The translations under genes and the position numbers were made by a program. From a bacterium (lineage in GTDB: Bacteria > UBP6 > UBA1177), in assembly GCA_016290135.1 (NCBI GenBank), contig JAEESW010000004.1, forward strand, positions 1 to 64,000: 64,000 bases of DNA. The letters are read 5' to 3'. The notes below the pieces were generated by a model. The model saw only the letters and a list, made by a program, of their open reading frames with translations. It had not been told where the DNA came from and searched no databases. This document shows, one piece after another, positions 1 to 9,278 of this stretch. Within the stretch, counting starts at the first letter, position 1; each line of letters opens with the position of its first letter.

Positions 1-66
1 TTTTCAGATGGTCTGAAAAAGCAGAAGACGGCACTGAAACCGAGAAAGCGGTATCAGTAGAAATGG

Positions 67-273
67 TTGTTAAGTAACATCAGCGACGAACCTATCGCAA
101 GCCCGATCGTTCAGGCTTATGACGCGGCAGTCGTTTTCAACCAGCCTTCGCTTGAAAAATTCGAGTCGAAAGTAAAACCCGGCGGCGTTCTCGTCTGGGA
201 AAGCTCCACGATCAAAAAGCACCCGACCCCGCTCTGGAATTTTTACCCTGAAAGAAGCATTTTTTGTTCTTAA
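67..273 (+). pseudogene. Fragment of a 2-oxoacid:acceptor oxidoreductase gamma subunit (KorC/PorC-like)
   Basis: About 50 residues ([10 protein letters not shown], then [16 protein letters not shown], then [11 protein letters not shown]) match the middle of the gamma subunit of 2-oxoacid:ferredoxin oxidoreductases, which helps convert 2-oxoacids plus CoA to acyl-CoA. The similarity starts right after an in-frame TAG at 58-60, so the conserved N-terminal half (GxGGQG region) is absent. It stops after KKHPT, where the family would continue with a further 60 or more residues. Another frame closes at TAA 75-77 and may be the end of the preceding gene. I read this as a decayed or truncated copy; a sequence or assembly error at the window edge is the alternative. 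Confidence 0.6.
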
Positions 274-278
274 AAATG

Positions 279-306
279 TCGAAATTTGCATAAAAAATGG
301 TAAAAT
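279..306 (+). promoter_or_regulatory. Promoter of the DUF4416-recC-kinase operon
   Basis: TCGAAA (279-284), 16 bases, TAAAAT (301-306), then discriminator GCCGCG and a T-run. It lies 32 bases before the chosen start of the DUF4416 gene and fits the 16-base-spacer pattern seen across the window. Confidence 0.55.
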
Positions 307-338
307 GCCGCGTTTTTGAGTTTTTGAGACGGAGCGCC

Positions 339-890
339 ATGAGCGAACTTCTTGAGCCGGTAAAGGCGAATCTCACGATTTCGGTAATGTTCAGAGACGG
401 GACGCTGCTTGAGGAAATACGCAGCATCCTCGAAAAAAAATATGGAAAAACCGACGCAGTTTCAGAGGTTTACGATTTTTCATCGATATCGCCGTACTAC
501 GATCCGGAGATGGGAAGCGGCATAAAGAAGATCGTTTTCAGTTTCAAGGAGCCCGTCCCGCGCGATCTTCTCAAGGATGTCAAACTTTTCTGCGCCGGAC
601 TTGAAAAAAAATATTCGGATAACGGGAACAGGCTTGTAAACCTTGATCCCGGCCTGGTCACACTTGAAAATTTCATTCTGGCGACAGGAAAAAACTACAG
701 CCACAGAATATATCTCGGAAGCGGTGTCTTTGCCGAAGTTACGCTCATGTTCGGCAAAAAAAACGCCGTGAAGGAGCTTCCGTGGAGTTATCGCGATTAT
801 CTTTACGAACCTGCGCGTTCATTTCTGCTCGAAGTCCGTGAACTGTACCGGGCAAAAAGGGCTGCGCTTTTGAAAAATATGGAGAATTGA
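339..890 (+). CDS. DUF4416 family protein
   Basis: 183-residue cytosolic protein. It carries the family's conserved blocks: YDFSSISPYYDPEMG (45-59), VNLDPG (100-105) and SHRIYLGSGVFAEVTL (121-136), followed by WSYRDY near 149. DUF4416 proteins are of unknown function and are common in deltaproteobacteria and related anaerobes. An in-frame start exists at 297, but ATG 339 has a GGAG four bases upstream and gives the usual family length. First gene of an operon that continues into the nucleosidase-like gene after one base. Confidence 0.85.
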   Translation: MSELLEPVKANLTISVMFRDGTLLEEIRSILEKKYGKTDAVSEVYDFSSISPYYDPEMGSGIKKIVFSFKEPVPRDLLKDVKLFCAGLEKKYSDNGNRLVNLDPGLVTLENFILATGKNYSHRIYLGSGVFAEVTLMFGKKNAVKELPWSYRDYLYEPARSFLLEVRELYRAKRAALLKNMEN

Positions 891-891
891 A

Positions 892-1452
892 TTGAATCTC
901 ATCGTTTTTCCGCTCAAACACGAAAACCCTTTTCCAAACAAGGTCTCAACAGGTTCCGTCACAAAGATCCACGACAATCTGATGCTTCTCTGCTCCGGAA
1001 TGGGAAGTTCCGGCGTCCTCACTTTAGGCAGAACCCTTGCGGAATATCCCGAAATAAAGACCGTGTGCGAGTTCGGCACCGCGGCATCGGTTTCAAAAGG
1101 AGTTGTCGGGGAGATCTACGAATGCACCACTTTCTGCGACTTCAACGGCGGGATAATCGCATCGGCGCAGAGCTTTACCGACCTTCCGACCGCGGCCGTA
1201 ACAGGTGACGACAGGCTTTACACGGGCGACGGATACGACTGGGCCGACCTCCTTGAAATGCCGCTTCTCTACACGATGGAGACTTTGCGTTTTCGCAACA
1301 TAACCCTTGAATTTAAAAAGCATTTTTTCTCAATACGCCTTGCCTCCGACATGGGAGACGGCAACATCCGGGAACAAGTGGTGCAGGAACTCTGCAAAGC
1401 AAAAAAGCAGATCCGCGGGATATTTTCCGCTTTTGAAAACCTTTCCGTCTAA
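892..1452 (+). CDS. Nucleoside phosphorylase / MTA-SAH nucleosidase superfamily protein
   Basis: 186 residues from a TTG start one base after the previous stop, with GGAG at 881-884. The N-terminal half has the PNP/UDP phosphorylase fold signatures: a glycine-rich GMGSSG (36-41), and EFGTAASVSKGVVGEIYECT (60-79), equivalent to the GxAG...GD(V) segment of MTA/SAH nucleosidases and futalosine hydrolases. The C-terminal half (DMGD near 150) is in the place of the active-site EMES/D region. It is shorter than typical MTAN (about 230 residues), so the substrate cannot be assigned. Probably hydrolyses a purine nucleoside or futalosine-like compound. Confidence 0.65.
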   Translation: MNLIVFPLKHENPFPNKVSTGSVTKIHDNLMLLCSGMGSSGVLTLGRTLAEYPEIKTVCEFGTAASVSKGVVGEIYECTTFCDFNGGIIASAQSFTDLPTAAVTGDDRLYTGDGYDWADLLEMPLLYTMETLRFRNITLEFKKHFFSIRLASDMGDGNIREQVVQELCKAKKQIRGIFSAFENLSV

Positions 1453-1460
1453 GGGGCCTT

Positions 1461-4400
1461 ATGTCCGAAGAGCGCAGATTCAGGATCTACAGAAGCAATA
1501 AACTCGAGAACTTTCTGACAGACGTGTGCCTGATCATAGAAAGGCTTGCGAAAGGAGCTCCGCTGCAGAAAAAGAGCATCGTCATCCAAAGCAACGGAAT
1601 GGCGCGCTGGCTCACGCTGAAAGCCGCTTCGATACACGGAGCTTTCGCCAATTTCGACTTTGTCGAACCCGATACCTTCCTCAGGACTTTCGCCGTGGAA
1701 CATCTCGGGATAGAGCCTGACTCGTTCTACAACAAGAAAAAGGCCGAATGGGCGCTTTATTCGCTGCTCAGAAGCGAAAAGAACTCTCCTGCGGCATCGT
1801 ATATCGGAAACAACGATTCCCGCGCTTTCAGGTTCAGCATGATCCTTGCCGACCTTTTCGAGCAGTATTTCGTCTACCGTCCGAAAATGATGGAATGCTG
1901 GCAGGCCGGAAGGACCATGACCGACGACCCGAACGAATCATGGCAGTTCGAAATATTCCGCAGACTCGCGGAAAAGATGGCGGTACGCGGCTTTGCGCAG
2001 CTCTTTAACGAAAAATGCAAAAGCGCACCGCAAGACAGCTCCTACCCGAAAGAGCTCATTCTGTTCGGCATCTCGATAATGAACAGATATCAGCTCAACA
2101 TGTTCCTCAACCTTTCCCGCCTTTTCCCGATCCACCTTTTTGCGGTCACTCCGAGCAGGGAGTTCCTTGATTCGGCCTCGAAGAAAAAGGGGGATTTTGA
2201 GGACGCACCCGAGGAAAGCGGGTTTTCCGCCGGAAACGCACCCGACACTTTTTTCAGAAGATTCTGCGCCGCAGGGCTTGATTTCGCCGACTTCACAGCC
2301 GAGAACATCTCTGACGAGACAGATCTTTTTGAACAACCGGCCGCAGGATCGCTGCTTTCGTCTATCCAGCTCGACATACTGAACGATGCGGAGACTCCGG
2401 AGAAGACAGACGCCGACAGTTCCGTGAAAATAATATCATGCCGCGACAAAATGCGCGAGATCGAGGTCTTGAAGGACATCCTTCTCGAACTTTTCAGAGA
2501 CAAAGAGCTCAAACCCGGGGATATCGCCGTCATGGCACCGAAAATAAACGACTACGCGCCTTACATCTCGGCAGTCTTCGGCAGCACCGATCCTCAGGAC
2601 AAAGATAAAACTTTCATTCCCTATGAAATTTCCGACAGGGGTTTCTCCAGCGAAAGCGGGATCACCTCGGCTTTTCTGGAGCTCCTCAAACTCACGAGAT
2701 CCGATTTCGAAAAGTCGAAAGTCCTCTCGCTCTTCAATGCCCAGCCGGTCCGCACGCGCTTCGGCACTGACATGAAAAGCATCGGCCGGATCGCGGAACT
2801 TGTCGAAAAAAGCGGTATCCGCTGGGGCCTCGATGCAGATTCAAGAGACGGGAAAAACGGCCAGAACACCTGGGATTCCGGTCTTTCGAGAATAATGATG
2901 ACTCTTTTTATGCCATTCTCTGAAAAAGGGGAGTGTTTTGAAAATATTCTGCCGATGGAAAATATTTCCAAGGACGATTTAGAAAATATTTCAGGCTTTC
3001 TGACCTTTGCCGCAAAACTTTTCCGCTGTTCAAAGGAGCTTTCCGCCACCGAAAGGTCTCCCGAAAAATTCAAAGAGATGCTCAAAGAGATACTCGACAC
3101 CTTTTTTGCCTTCGAAAGCAGCGACAAGAACTCCCAAAAGGAAGCGGGCTGCATAAGGAACATGATCGACGACTTCGCAGAGACGGCCGGCGTTGCCGGA
3201 AAGATCTCTTTCGACGCTCTTCTGCAGTATTTTGACAACGAACTCGGATACGAACGTTCCGGCAAAGAGTTTTTGTCGGCAAAAGTGAACTTCTGCTCAC
3301 TCAAGCCTCTGCGGGCGCTGCCGTTCAAGGTGATCTGCCTGATCGGGATGGGAGACGGCGAGTTCCCCCGCAGCGAGAACAGATACGCTTTCGATCTGAC
3401 GCAGAAAAGACCTGCGGAAGAAAACGATGCGCCGCGGCCGCGTTCGGTAAGGGACAACGACAAGTATCTCTTTGCCGAAGCTGTCATTTCGGCGCGGGAA
3501 AAGCTCTTCATAAGCTACGAGGCAAAAGATCTTTCCGACGATTCTAAAAAACGCCGTCTGCCAGCCATGCCGGTGCGGATCCTGGAGAAATACATCGAAA
3601 AGAAGACCGGGGTGGATACTGAGGAACTGGAGACAAAATACCCGGCACAGCCCTATTCGCAGGAATATTTTGAAAAAGAGAGCGGTTTCAGGACATTTTC
3701 CAGGAAAGACCACGACATTGCGGAAGCAGTGTTTCACGTGGAGCAAAACCCGAGATCCCCTCTTCCGAACGACATTTCAGAGGAGAAATCCGATTCTTGC
3801 GGCGACACCGGGACCGAAGTCGTTGAGCTCGAAAAACTGATTTCCTTCTTAAAAGATCCGGCTAAATACTATCTCACGAAAAACCTTCACCTGGAATTCC
3901 CGGACAACCAGGAGGACAACGGTGACGAGGAACTTTTCGACTATTCCAAGGAGTATCTGCTCGCCTACAACATCCGCAGCACCTACATTAAAATGGCGAA
4001 AAACATGCCGGAAACGTTTTTAACGGAGCACGACCGATTCGAGGAAGCCTTCATCAACCGTATAAAATGCGAAGGAAACATCCCTTTCGGCTCTTTCGGA
4101 AAAGCCCTCCTGAAAACGTTGATCAACGATGGTACGTCACAAAATCTGGACGCCCTTGCAAGGAATGCTGTCGTGAAAGATCTTGAGTCTGAACATGTCT
4201 CGATAGAGCTGAGACCCTCTTCGACAAAGCTGGAGGGGATGATAAAAAACATCAGCCGCGCCGACAGACGCATGATCATCGTTTCACCTGCAAAATCAAA
4301 GGCAAAATACCAGATCGAGGCTTTGATCCGGCACCTTGCGGCCAACGCAGGCGGCATAGAAGTCGACACTGACGCCATGTACTTAGATAAAAAATACCGG

Positions 4401-4784
4401 CTGAAACACGTAAGTGCTGAAGCGGCAAAAATGCATCTCCACAGTTTTATTGAACTCTGGAAGTTTGCCGAGCACAAAATGCCGATCTACGATCCCGACC
4501 TCATCGATGCTTTCAAGGCACCTGTCAAAGCGGCCGGCACAGGCAATATGAGCAGTGAAGCTGTCAGAGATACCGTCATCGAGTTTTTCAAAAAGAAGCA
4601 GAATGATAAAAAGGGAGGTTTTGGTTCTCTTTCCCAAGGATTCCTTCTTCTCATGGAGCAGTTCTCGGATCCTGAGCGGCAGGAGCGCTTTCTTGAAAGC
4701 TTCCCCGCTTCGGAAGTTCAGGAAGCAGCCTCTCTTTTGGACGAATTTTACTCAACTACCACAAACAGAAGCAGTAAAAAATGA
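1461..4784 (+). CDS. recC: Exodeoxyribonuclease V gamma subunit (RecC)
   Basis: 1107 residues, close to E. coli RecC (1122). The start shows the RecC N-terminal pattern: SNKLENFL (12-19), VIQSNGMARWL (41-51) and AFANFDFVEP (61-70). A middle segment LPFKVICLIGMGDGEFPR (near 630) matches the conserved region that precedes the RecC nuclease-like domain. RecC forms the Chi-recognising scaffold of the RecBCD helicase-nuclease in double-strand break repair. recB and recD are not downstream and nothing similar is visible elsewhere in the window; they must be encoded elsewhere if the complex is functional. It sits in one operon with the nucleosidase (8-base gap) and the kinase (4-base overlap). A degenerate parS-like word lies inside at 3730-3745. 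Confidence 0.9.
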   Translation: MSEERRFRIYRSNKLENFLTDVCLIIERLAKGAPLQKKSIVIQSNGMARWLTLKAASIHGAFANFDFVEPDTFLRTFAVEHLGIEPDSFYNKKKAEWALYSLLRSEKNSPAASYIGNNDSRAFRFSMILADLFEQYFVYRPKMMECWQAGRTMTDDPNESWQFEIFRRLAEKMAVRGFAQLFNEKCKSAPQDSSYPKELILFGISIMNRYQLNMFLNLSRLFPIHLFAVTPSREFLDSASKKKGDFEDAPEESGFSAGNAPDTFFRRFCAAGLDFADFTAENISDETDLFEQPAAGSLLSSIQLDILNDAETPEKTDADSSVKIISCRDKMREIEVLKDILLELFRDKELKPGDIAVMAPKINDYAPYISAVFGSTDPQDKDKTFIPYEISDRGFSSESGITSAFLELLKLTRSDFEKSKVLSLFNAQPVRTRFGTDMKSIGRIAELVEKSGIRWGLDADSRDGKNGQNTWDSGLSRIMMTLFMPFSEKGECFENILPMENISKDDLENISGFLTFAAKLFRCSKELSATERSPEKFKEMLKEILDTFFAFESSDKNSQKEAGCIRNMIDDFAETAGVAGKISFDALLQYFDNELGYERSGKEFLSAKVNFCSLKPLRALPFKVICLIGMGDGEFPRSENRYAFDLTQKRPAEENDAPRPRSVRDNDKYLFAEAVISAREKLFISYEAKDLSDDSKKRRLPAMPVRILEKYIEKKTGVDTEELETKYPAQPYSQEYFEKESGFRTFSRKDHDIAEAVFHVEQNPRSPLPNDISEEKSDSCGDTGTEVVELEKLISFLKDPAKYYLTKNLHLEFPDNQEDNGDEELFDYSKEYLLAYNIRSTYIKMAKNMPETFLTEHDRFEEAFINRIKCEGNIPFGSFGKALLKTLINDGTSQNLDALARNAVVKDLESEHVSIELRPSSTKLEGMIKNISRADRRMIIVSPAKSKAKYQIEALIRHLAANAGGIEVDTDAMYLDKKYRLKHVSAEAAKMHLHSFIELWKFAEHKMPIYDPDLIDAFKAPVKAAGTGNMSSEAVRDTVIEFFKKKQNDKKGGFGSLSQGFLLLMEQFSDPERQERFLESFPASEVQEAASLLDEFYSTTTNRSSKK

Positions 4785-7700
4785 GCAGTAAAACAGTCGA
4801 ATTTTTAGTAGAAAGCGGTGAAAATATTGAGAAAATACCAAACCATGTAACCGATGAGGCGGCGGGCAGATACGAATCCATCGAAGAGATCGCACGAGGC
4901 GGTTCAGGAAGGATCCTTGCCGTTTTTGACAGGCACATCGGCAGAAAGATCGCTATGAAAGAACTTCTCGCCGACCTCAACAAAAACCCTTCCGAAGAGG
5001 ACGACCTGCAGGAAACAGCGACAAGGAACCGATTCCTCCGCGAGGCAAGAGTCACAGGGAGGCTCGAACACCCTTCTATCGTGCCGGTATATGAGATCGG
5101 CAGACACGCCGACGGCTCGTTCTACTACACGATGCGTCTTGTCAAAGGAACGACAATGCTCAGCGCGATCAAAAGATGCAGAGATGTCTTCCAGAGGCTT
5201 GAACTCCTCCCCCACTTCCTCAATGTCTGCAACGCTGTCGCATACGCCCACAGCAACGGGGTCATCAACCGCGACCTGAAGCCATCCAACGTCATGATCG
5301 GAGAATTCGGCGAAACGGTGGTGCTCGACTGGGGACTTGCCAAGATCAAGGATTCGGAGGAGACGATATTTGTCCGCCAGATCAGCGGCGGAGTCGGAGA
5401 AACAGTCTTCGGCAGAGCTATCGGGACCCCTTCCTACATGCCGCCGGAACAGGCGGAAGGAAAGATCAGCGACATCGACGAAATATCAGACATATATTCG
5501 CTCGGAGCCATTCTTTACCAGATTCTGACAGGAAAACCGCCCGTTTCAGGCAAATCGCTGGACGAAATAATCCAGAAAGTCCTGACAGAAGAGGTCGAAA
5601 ACGCCGTAAAAAAAGAGAAAGATGCTCCGCCGGAGCTTGCCGCGATAGCCGAAAAGGCCCTCTCGAAAGACAAAAACGACCGCTACACCTCCGTGAGTGA
5701 TATGATCGACGACCTCACGGCATATATGTCGGGCAGAAAAGTCGGAGTCTACCACTATTCAGTTTTCGAGAGCCTGAAATTCGTCGCATCAAGGCACAAA
5801 ACGGCTTTCATCTCCTCTCTTGTCATAATTGCGATCGGCGTTTTCGCCGCCGTACAGATACTGCTCGCCCTCAACAGGACGACTTTGGCAAAACAGGAAG
5901 CTGAACTCGGAAAAGTAACGGCAAACTACCGCACGGCACAGGCTTTCAGCGAAAAATCCGACAGACTCGGAAGCGAAAAGGACTACATCGCATCAAGAGT
6001 TTACGCGGCGGCAGCGATGTATTACAACCCGCTCAACAAGAAAAGTCCTGAATACAATACCGAATTTGCAGTCACTTCAGGCGATTCTGAAGAGATGCTT
6101 TCCAGCGCGGCATCTAAATTCTATATAGAAAACTTCCACAGGGGCGCAGTCTTTGAGCACGATATTTCCACACACTGCAGGATCACTGCTGCGGCAGTCT
6201 CACGCGCCGAAAATATCGCGGCGACAGGCTGCGACAACGGGATAGTGACTCTTTTCAATCTGCCGGAACTTTCCGAAATATATAAATTCAACCTTGAGAG
6301 CCGTGTCTCCGGACTCAGTTTTTCCAACGACGACAAAAAACTTTCGGCAGAGACATCCGGAAAAGGGACATTTGTCATAGACATTCATGCAAAAACCGCT
6401 GAAACCCGCTTCGGAAGCACCTTTGGCGGCAATGAAACCGAATTCGGGAAGGTCGCCGAAAAATGGTATCAAAAAGAAAACGAAAAAATTGACTCGTTCG
6501 CCATCTCTCCTGACAAAAAAATAATACTTGCGGGAAGCGAAAGCGGAAAAATCGCTGTTTTTTCAAGAGAGAAAAAAGAGTTCGTCAACACAGTATCGTT
6601 CTGGACTTCCCCGGTCGTCGGCATAAGTTTCCAAAGTGACGGAAGCCACTTTCTGACCGTGTCGAAAGAAGGGAGGATCCTGGTGTGGGAAACCGAAAAG
6701 ATGAGGCCTCTCTTTGTAATAAACGGCCACGATTCAGCCGTCACCGCAGCATTTTTCACGGGCAGCGACCGGATAGTGTCAGCCGGCGAAGACGGGCTTC
6801 TGCGTATTTGGAAAAAACACGGCAAACAAGTGACCGAAACTTTTGACATTGGCAGCGAAGATATCAGAAAAGCCGTATTGTTAAAAGGTTTGAGCGCAAT
6901 TTTTGCATTAAGCGGCAACAAAATTTCGATCGTATCAAAAAATAACACACCTTTGTTCGAGCGTAAAGAGGATCTTCAAGTGACAGACGTCAGTGCATCT
7001 TCAGACGGCAGATATATCGCCACAGCAGAGAAAGACGGACTCCTCGGGTTTTACGACAGAGAGAACATTACTGAAAAAAAGATCGCGCTCAAAGAAGAGA
7101 TACGTTCGGTCGACATTTCGCCCGACAGCAGCCACGCGGCAGTTGCAGGAGACACGGAGATCTTCCTCGTTTCGTTCGAAAAGGACGAAGTCAAAAGCGC
7201 AGCCTGCATACGCAACAGGGCTGTAAGACCGGCTTTTTCGCCCGGCGGCAAAAAACTTGCGGCACTCTGCAGCGACACGATAACGATCTTTTCCGTGCCG
7301 GACTTTTCAGTCTCCGGCGAAATCAAGATCGAAGGGCGGAAAACTGTTTCTTTGGAATTCCTGCCTGACTCGACTCTTCTCGCAGGTTTCGACAAAGGAA
7401 CTCTCAGCCACATCGACACTTACGACAACTCCATAATGGATTTCAGCGGCAGATTCGATCCGACCGACAAGACGGCGGTCTCTTTCGACGGGGCTTTCGC
7501 GGCAACTGTCGCAGCCCACAACGGCGTAAGGATCTGGAATGTGCGCGAACACAGGCTCTTCTTTACGATCTCGACCGACAAGGAGCCGGGATGCCTTGTC
7601 TTTGCCCGGGACAAAAACTCTCTCGGGATCTGTTCCGGCGGAAAAATCAGATTCTATCCGCTCGAAGCGCCTGATCTTGAGCTTCCTCCGGCGAAACTCC

Positions 7701-7798
7701 TCCGCAAAATGGAGCGCGAGGCGGGCATGGAACTCAGAGATTTCTATCTCGAGACCCTTACGACTGAAGAGATCCAGAAAAACGACGGAAAAAGTTAG
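4781..7798 (+). CDS. Membrane-anchored Ser/Thr protein kinase with C-terminal WD40-like repeats
   Basis: 1005 residues. Residues 31-315 form a Hanks-type kinase: glycine loop ARGGSGRI (38-45), ATP lysine K60 in AMKEL, alpha-C glutamate near E88, catalytic loop NRDLKPSN (163-170), DWG (183-185) and the PPE (221-223) activation-loop end. The usual HRD histidine is Asn (NRD) and DFG is DWG, while the catalytic Asp, Lys and Asn are kept. One transmembrane helix (about 341-363) separates it from a region (about 450-960) of repeated blades such as INGHDSAVTAAFF and GEDGLLRIW, typical of WD40 beta-propellers. The propeller likely lies on the other side of the membrane. ATGA overlap with recC shows translational coupling, though no functional link to recombination is known. 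Confidence 0.88.
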   Translation: MSSKTVEFLVESGENIEKIPNHVTDEAAGRYESIEEIARGGSGRILAVFDRHIGRKIAMKELLADLNKNPSEEDDLQETATRNRFLREARVTGRLEHPSIVPVYEIGRHADGSFYYTMRLVKGTTMLSAIKRCRDVFQRLELLPHFLNVCNAVAYAHSNGVINRDLKPSNVMIGEFGETVVLDWGLAKIKDSEETIFVRQISGGVGETVFGRAIGTPSYMPPEQAEGKISDIDEISDIYSLGAILYQILTGKPPVSGKSLDEIIQKVLTEEVENAVKKEKDAPPELAAIAEKALSKDKNDRYTSVSDMIDDLTAYMSGRKVGVYHYSVFESLKFVASRHKTAFISSLVIIAIGVFAAVQILLALNRTTLAKQEAELGKVTANYRTAQAFSEKSDRLGSEKDYIASRVYAAAAMYYNPLNKKSPEYNTEFAVTSGDSEEMLSSAASKFYIENFHRGAVFEHDISTHCRITAAAVSRAENIAATGCDNGIVTLFNLPELSEIYKFNLESRVSGLSFSNDDKKLSAETSGKGTFVIDIHAKTAETRFGSTFGGNETEFGKVAEKWYQKENEKIDSFAISPDKKIILAGSESGKIAVFSREKKEFVNTVSFWTSPVVGISFQSDGSHFLTVSKEGRILVWETEKMRPLFVINGHDSAVTAAFFTGSDRIVSAGEDGLLRIWKKHGKQVTETFDIGSEDIRKAVLLKGLSAIFALSGNKISIVSKNNTPLFERKEDLQVTDVSASSDGRYIATAEKDGLLGFYDRENITEKKIALKEEIRSVDISPDSSHAAVAGDTEIFLVSFEKDEVKSAACIRNRAVRPAFSPGGKKLAALCSDTITIFSVPDFSVSGEIKIEGRKTVSLEFLPDSTLLAGFDKGTLSHIDTYDNSIMDFSGRFDPTDKTAVSFDGAFAATVAAHNGVRIWNVREHRLFFTISTDKEPGCLVFARDKNSLGICSGGKIRFYPLEAPDLELPPAKLLRKMEREAGMELRDFYLETLTTEEIQKNDGKS

Positions 7799-7936
7799 AT
7801 CCCTGCTGCCTCCGCCCGAAATACCGATATCCGGAATATCGTGTCTGCGGCAGGATCACTGCGGCGGCGGCAAAGGTTGCGGCGGCATGTTTTTTGTGGT
7901 ATAAGCGCCCGTTTTTTGTCATTTTGAGAGGATAAG

Positions 7937-9130
7937 ATGTCTGTTGTTTCTTCAATCGAAACCCCGAAAACCAACCTTAACAAAATAACTTTCGACGACG
8001 GAAAAGTGCTTTATCTTATCGGAACGGCGCATGTTTCCGGCGATTCCGTGAAGTTCGTCGAAGAGTGCATCACCGAATTTGCGCCCGACACTGTCGCAGT
8101 TGAGCTCGACAAAAACAGGATGGATGCTCTCAAAGACCGCAAAAAGTTTGAAGAGACTGATATTTTCGACATTTTCAAAAAGAAAAAAGTCCTTTTTTTC
8201 ACAGTTCAGCTCATGATGTCGAGTTACCAGAAAAAAATCGCAGAAAAAACAGGCTCTGCGCCGGGATCGGAATTCAAAAAAGCGATAGAAATGGCTGAGG
8301 AAAAGGAACTCAAACTCGTAAACGCGGACCGCGACATCTCTGTGACACTGAAACGCACTCTGAACTCGATGACATTTGCGGAAAAGGCAAAATTCATCAC
8401 AGGAATGCTTTTCGGCGACGACAAGGATGTCGATGAAAAAGCGATAGAAGAGCTGAAAAAGGGCGATATGCTGATGCAGCTCATCGGCGAGATGCAGGAT
8501 CACTTCCCCTCGATCAAACGGACCATCCTTGACGAAAGAGACCGCTATCTGGCGGCAAATATCGCGCAGAATCTGGGAGAAACGACCGTTGCGGTAGTCG
8601 GAGCGGCGCATGTTCCCGGCATTTTGCGCAGACTTCAGGAGGAAAAACCGGCTGAAGACAACCTCGAAGACATAAATTTCGTCCCGAAAGGCTCAAAAAT
8701 CACAAAACTGATCCCGTGGATCATCCCGCTTATCATAATCGGCATGTTCATCTACGGATTTTTCAACGGAAACGCCCCCGACACCCTTGAAGCGGCAGTC
8801 TGGTGGATCCTGATAAACGGAACTCTTTCAGCTGTGGGCTGCGCACTCGCTTTCGGGCATCCGCTCACGATTCTGGCAGGCTTTGTCGCTGCGCCGATAA
8901 CGAGCCTCAATCCGACGATCGGAGCAGGGATCGTCACGGGATTAGTCCAGCTTTACCTCGTCAGACCTAAAGTCCTCGACCTGCAGAACATTTCCCAGGA
9001 CACGACAAAACTCAAAGGATGGTGGAAAAACAAGATCTCAAGAGCCCTTCTCGTCTCGCTCTTTTCCTCTATCGGCAGCGCAATAGGAACTTTCGCAGCA
9101 CTGCCCTTCCTCATGAAACTGCTGATGTAG
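7937..9130 (+). CDS. TraB/PrgY-type membrane protein
   Basis: 397 residues. The N-terminal soluble domain (about 18-235) has TraB/TIKI signatures: LYLIGTAHVSGDS (25-37), VAVELDKNR (53-61) and a late AVVGAAHVPGI. The C-terminal third contains four or so hydrophobic segments beginning with LIPWIIPLIIIGMFIYGF. TraB-family proteins carry a TIKI-like metalloprotease fold; PrgY lowers pheromone levels in enterococci, but most bacterial members have no proven role. GAGAGG-like ribosome site just upstream. A possible promoter, TTGCGG (7877-7882) / TATAAG (7900-7905) with a 17-base spacer and CGCCCG plus T-run, precedes it. Single-gene unit. Confidence 0.85.
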   Translation: MSVVSSIETPKTNLNKITFDDGKVLYLIGTAHVSGDSVKFVEECITEFAPDTVAVELDKNRMDALKDRKKFEETDIFDIFKKKKVLFFTVQLMMSSYQKKIAEKTGSAPGSEFKKAIEMAEEKELKLVNADRDISVTLKRTLNSMTFAEKAKFITGMLFGDDKDVDEKAIEELKKGDMLMQLIGEMQDHFPSIKRTILDERDRYLAANIAQNLGETTVAVVGAAHVPGILRRLQEEKPAEDNLEDINFVPKGSKITKLIPWIIPLIIIGMFIYGFFNGNAPDTLEAAVWWILINGTLSAVGCALAFGHPLTILAGFVAAPITSLNPTIGAGIVTGLVQLYLVRPKVLDLQNISQDTTKLKGWWKNKISRALLVSLFSSIGSAIGTFAALPFLMKLLM

Positions 9131-9161
9131 TTTTAAAATCACGTAAAAACAGCCAAGAAAT

Positions 9162-9245
9162 AAAGTTTGTCTGATTATAATCCGATAAACTCGCAAAAAA
9201 TCGTAAGTTTGTCAGGTTATAACCCGATAAAATTGACAAAAAATC
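9162..9245 (+). repeat. Two tandem 42-base units, each holding a 24-base palindrome
   Basis: Units 9162-9203 and 9204-9245. Each contains TTTGTC, one base, a ten-base self-complementary core, one base, GATAAA: palindromes at 9165-9188 and 9207-9230. The core is GATTATAATC in copy 1 and GGTTATAACC in copy 2, so the two internal changes are symmetric. CAAAAAATC follows both. They lie 48-114 bases before the start of the ATPase gene and look like a double operator or a hairpin-forming leader. Confidence 0.75.
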
Positions 9246-9278
9246 TTTTTTTATTAAAAATTGCAATGGAGGTGGAGC

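Noticed and set aside
2621-3511. 296-codon minus-strand frame inside recC
   Set aside because: Codon-shadow of recC with Ser/Phe/Leu/Arg-rich composition and no domain.
3730-3745. parS-like word TGTTTCACGTGGAGCA in recC
   Set aside because: Only 14 of 16 positions and the right arm of the palindrome is broken; probably chance coding sequence.
7842-7904. Cys/Gly-rich mini-peptide HCGGGKGCGG before traB, reminiscent of radical-SAM-modified peptides
   Set aside because: No start codon or ribosome site in frame between the kinase stop and this segment, no maturase nearby, and the segment overlaps the traB promoter.
9162-9245. Short CRISPR array
   Set aside because: Only two units, the spacer-like parts are also repeated, and there are no cas genes.
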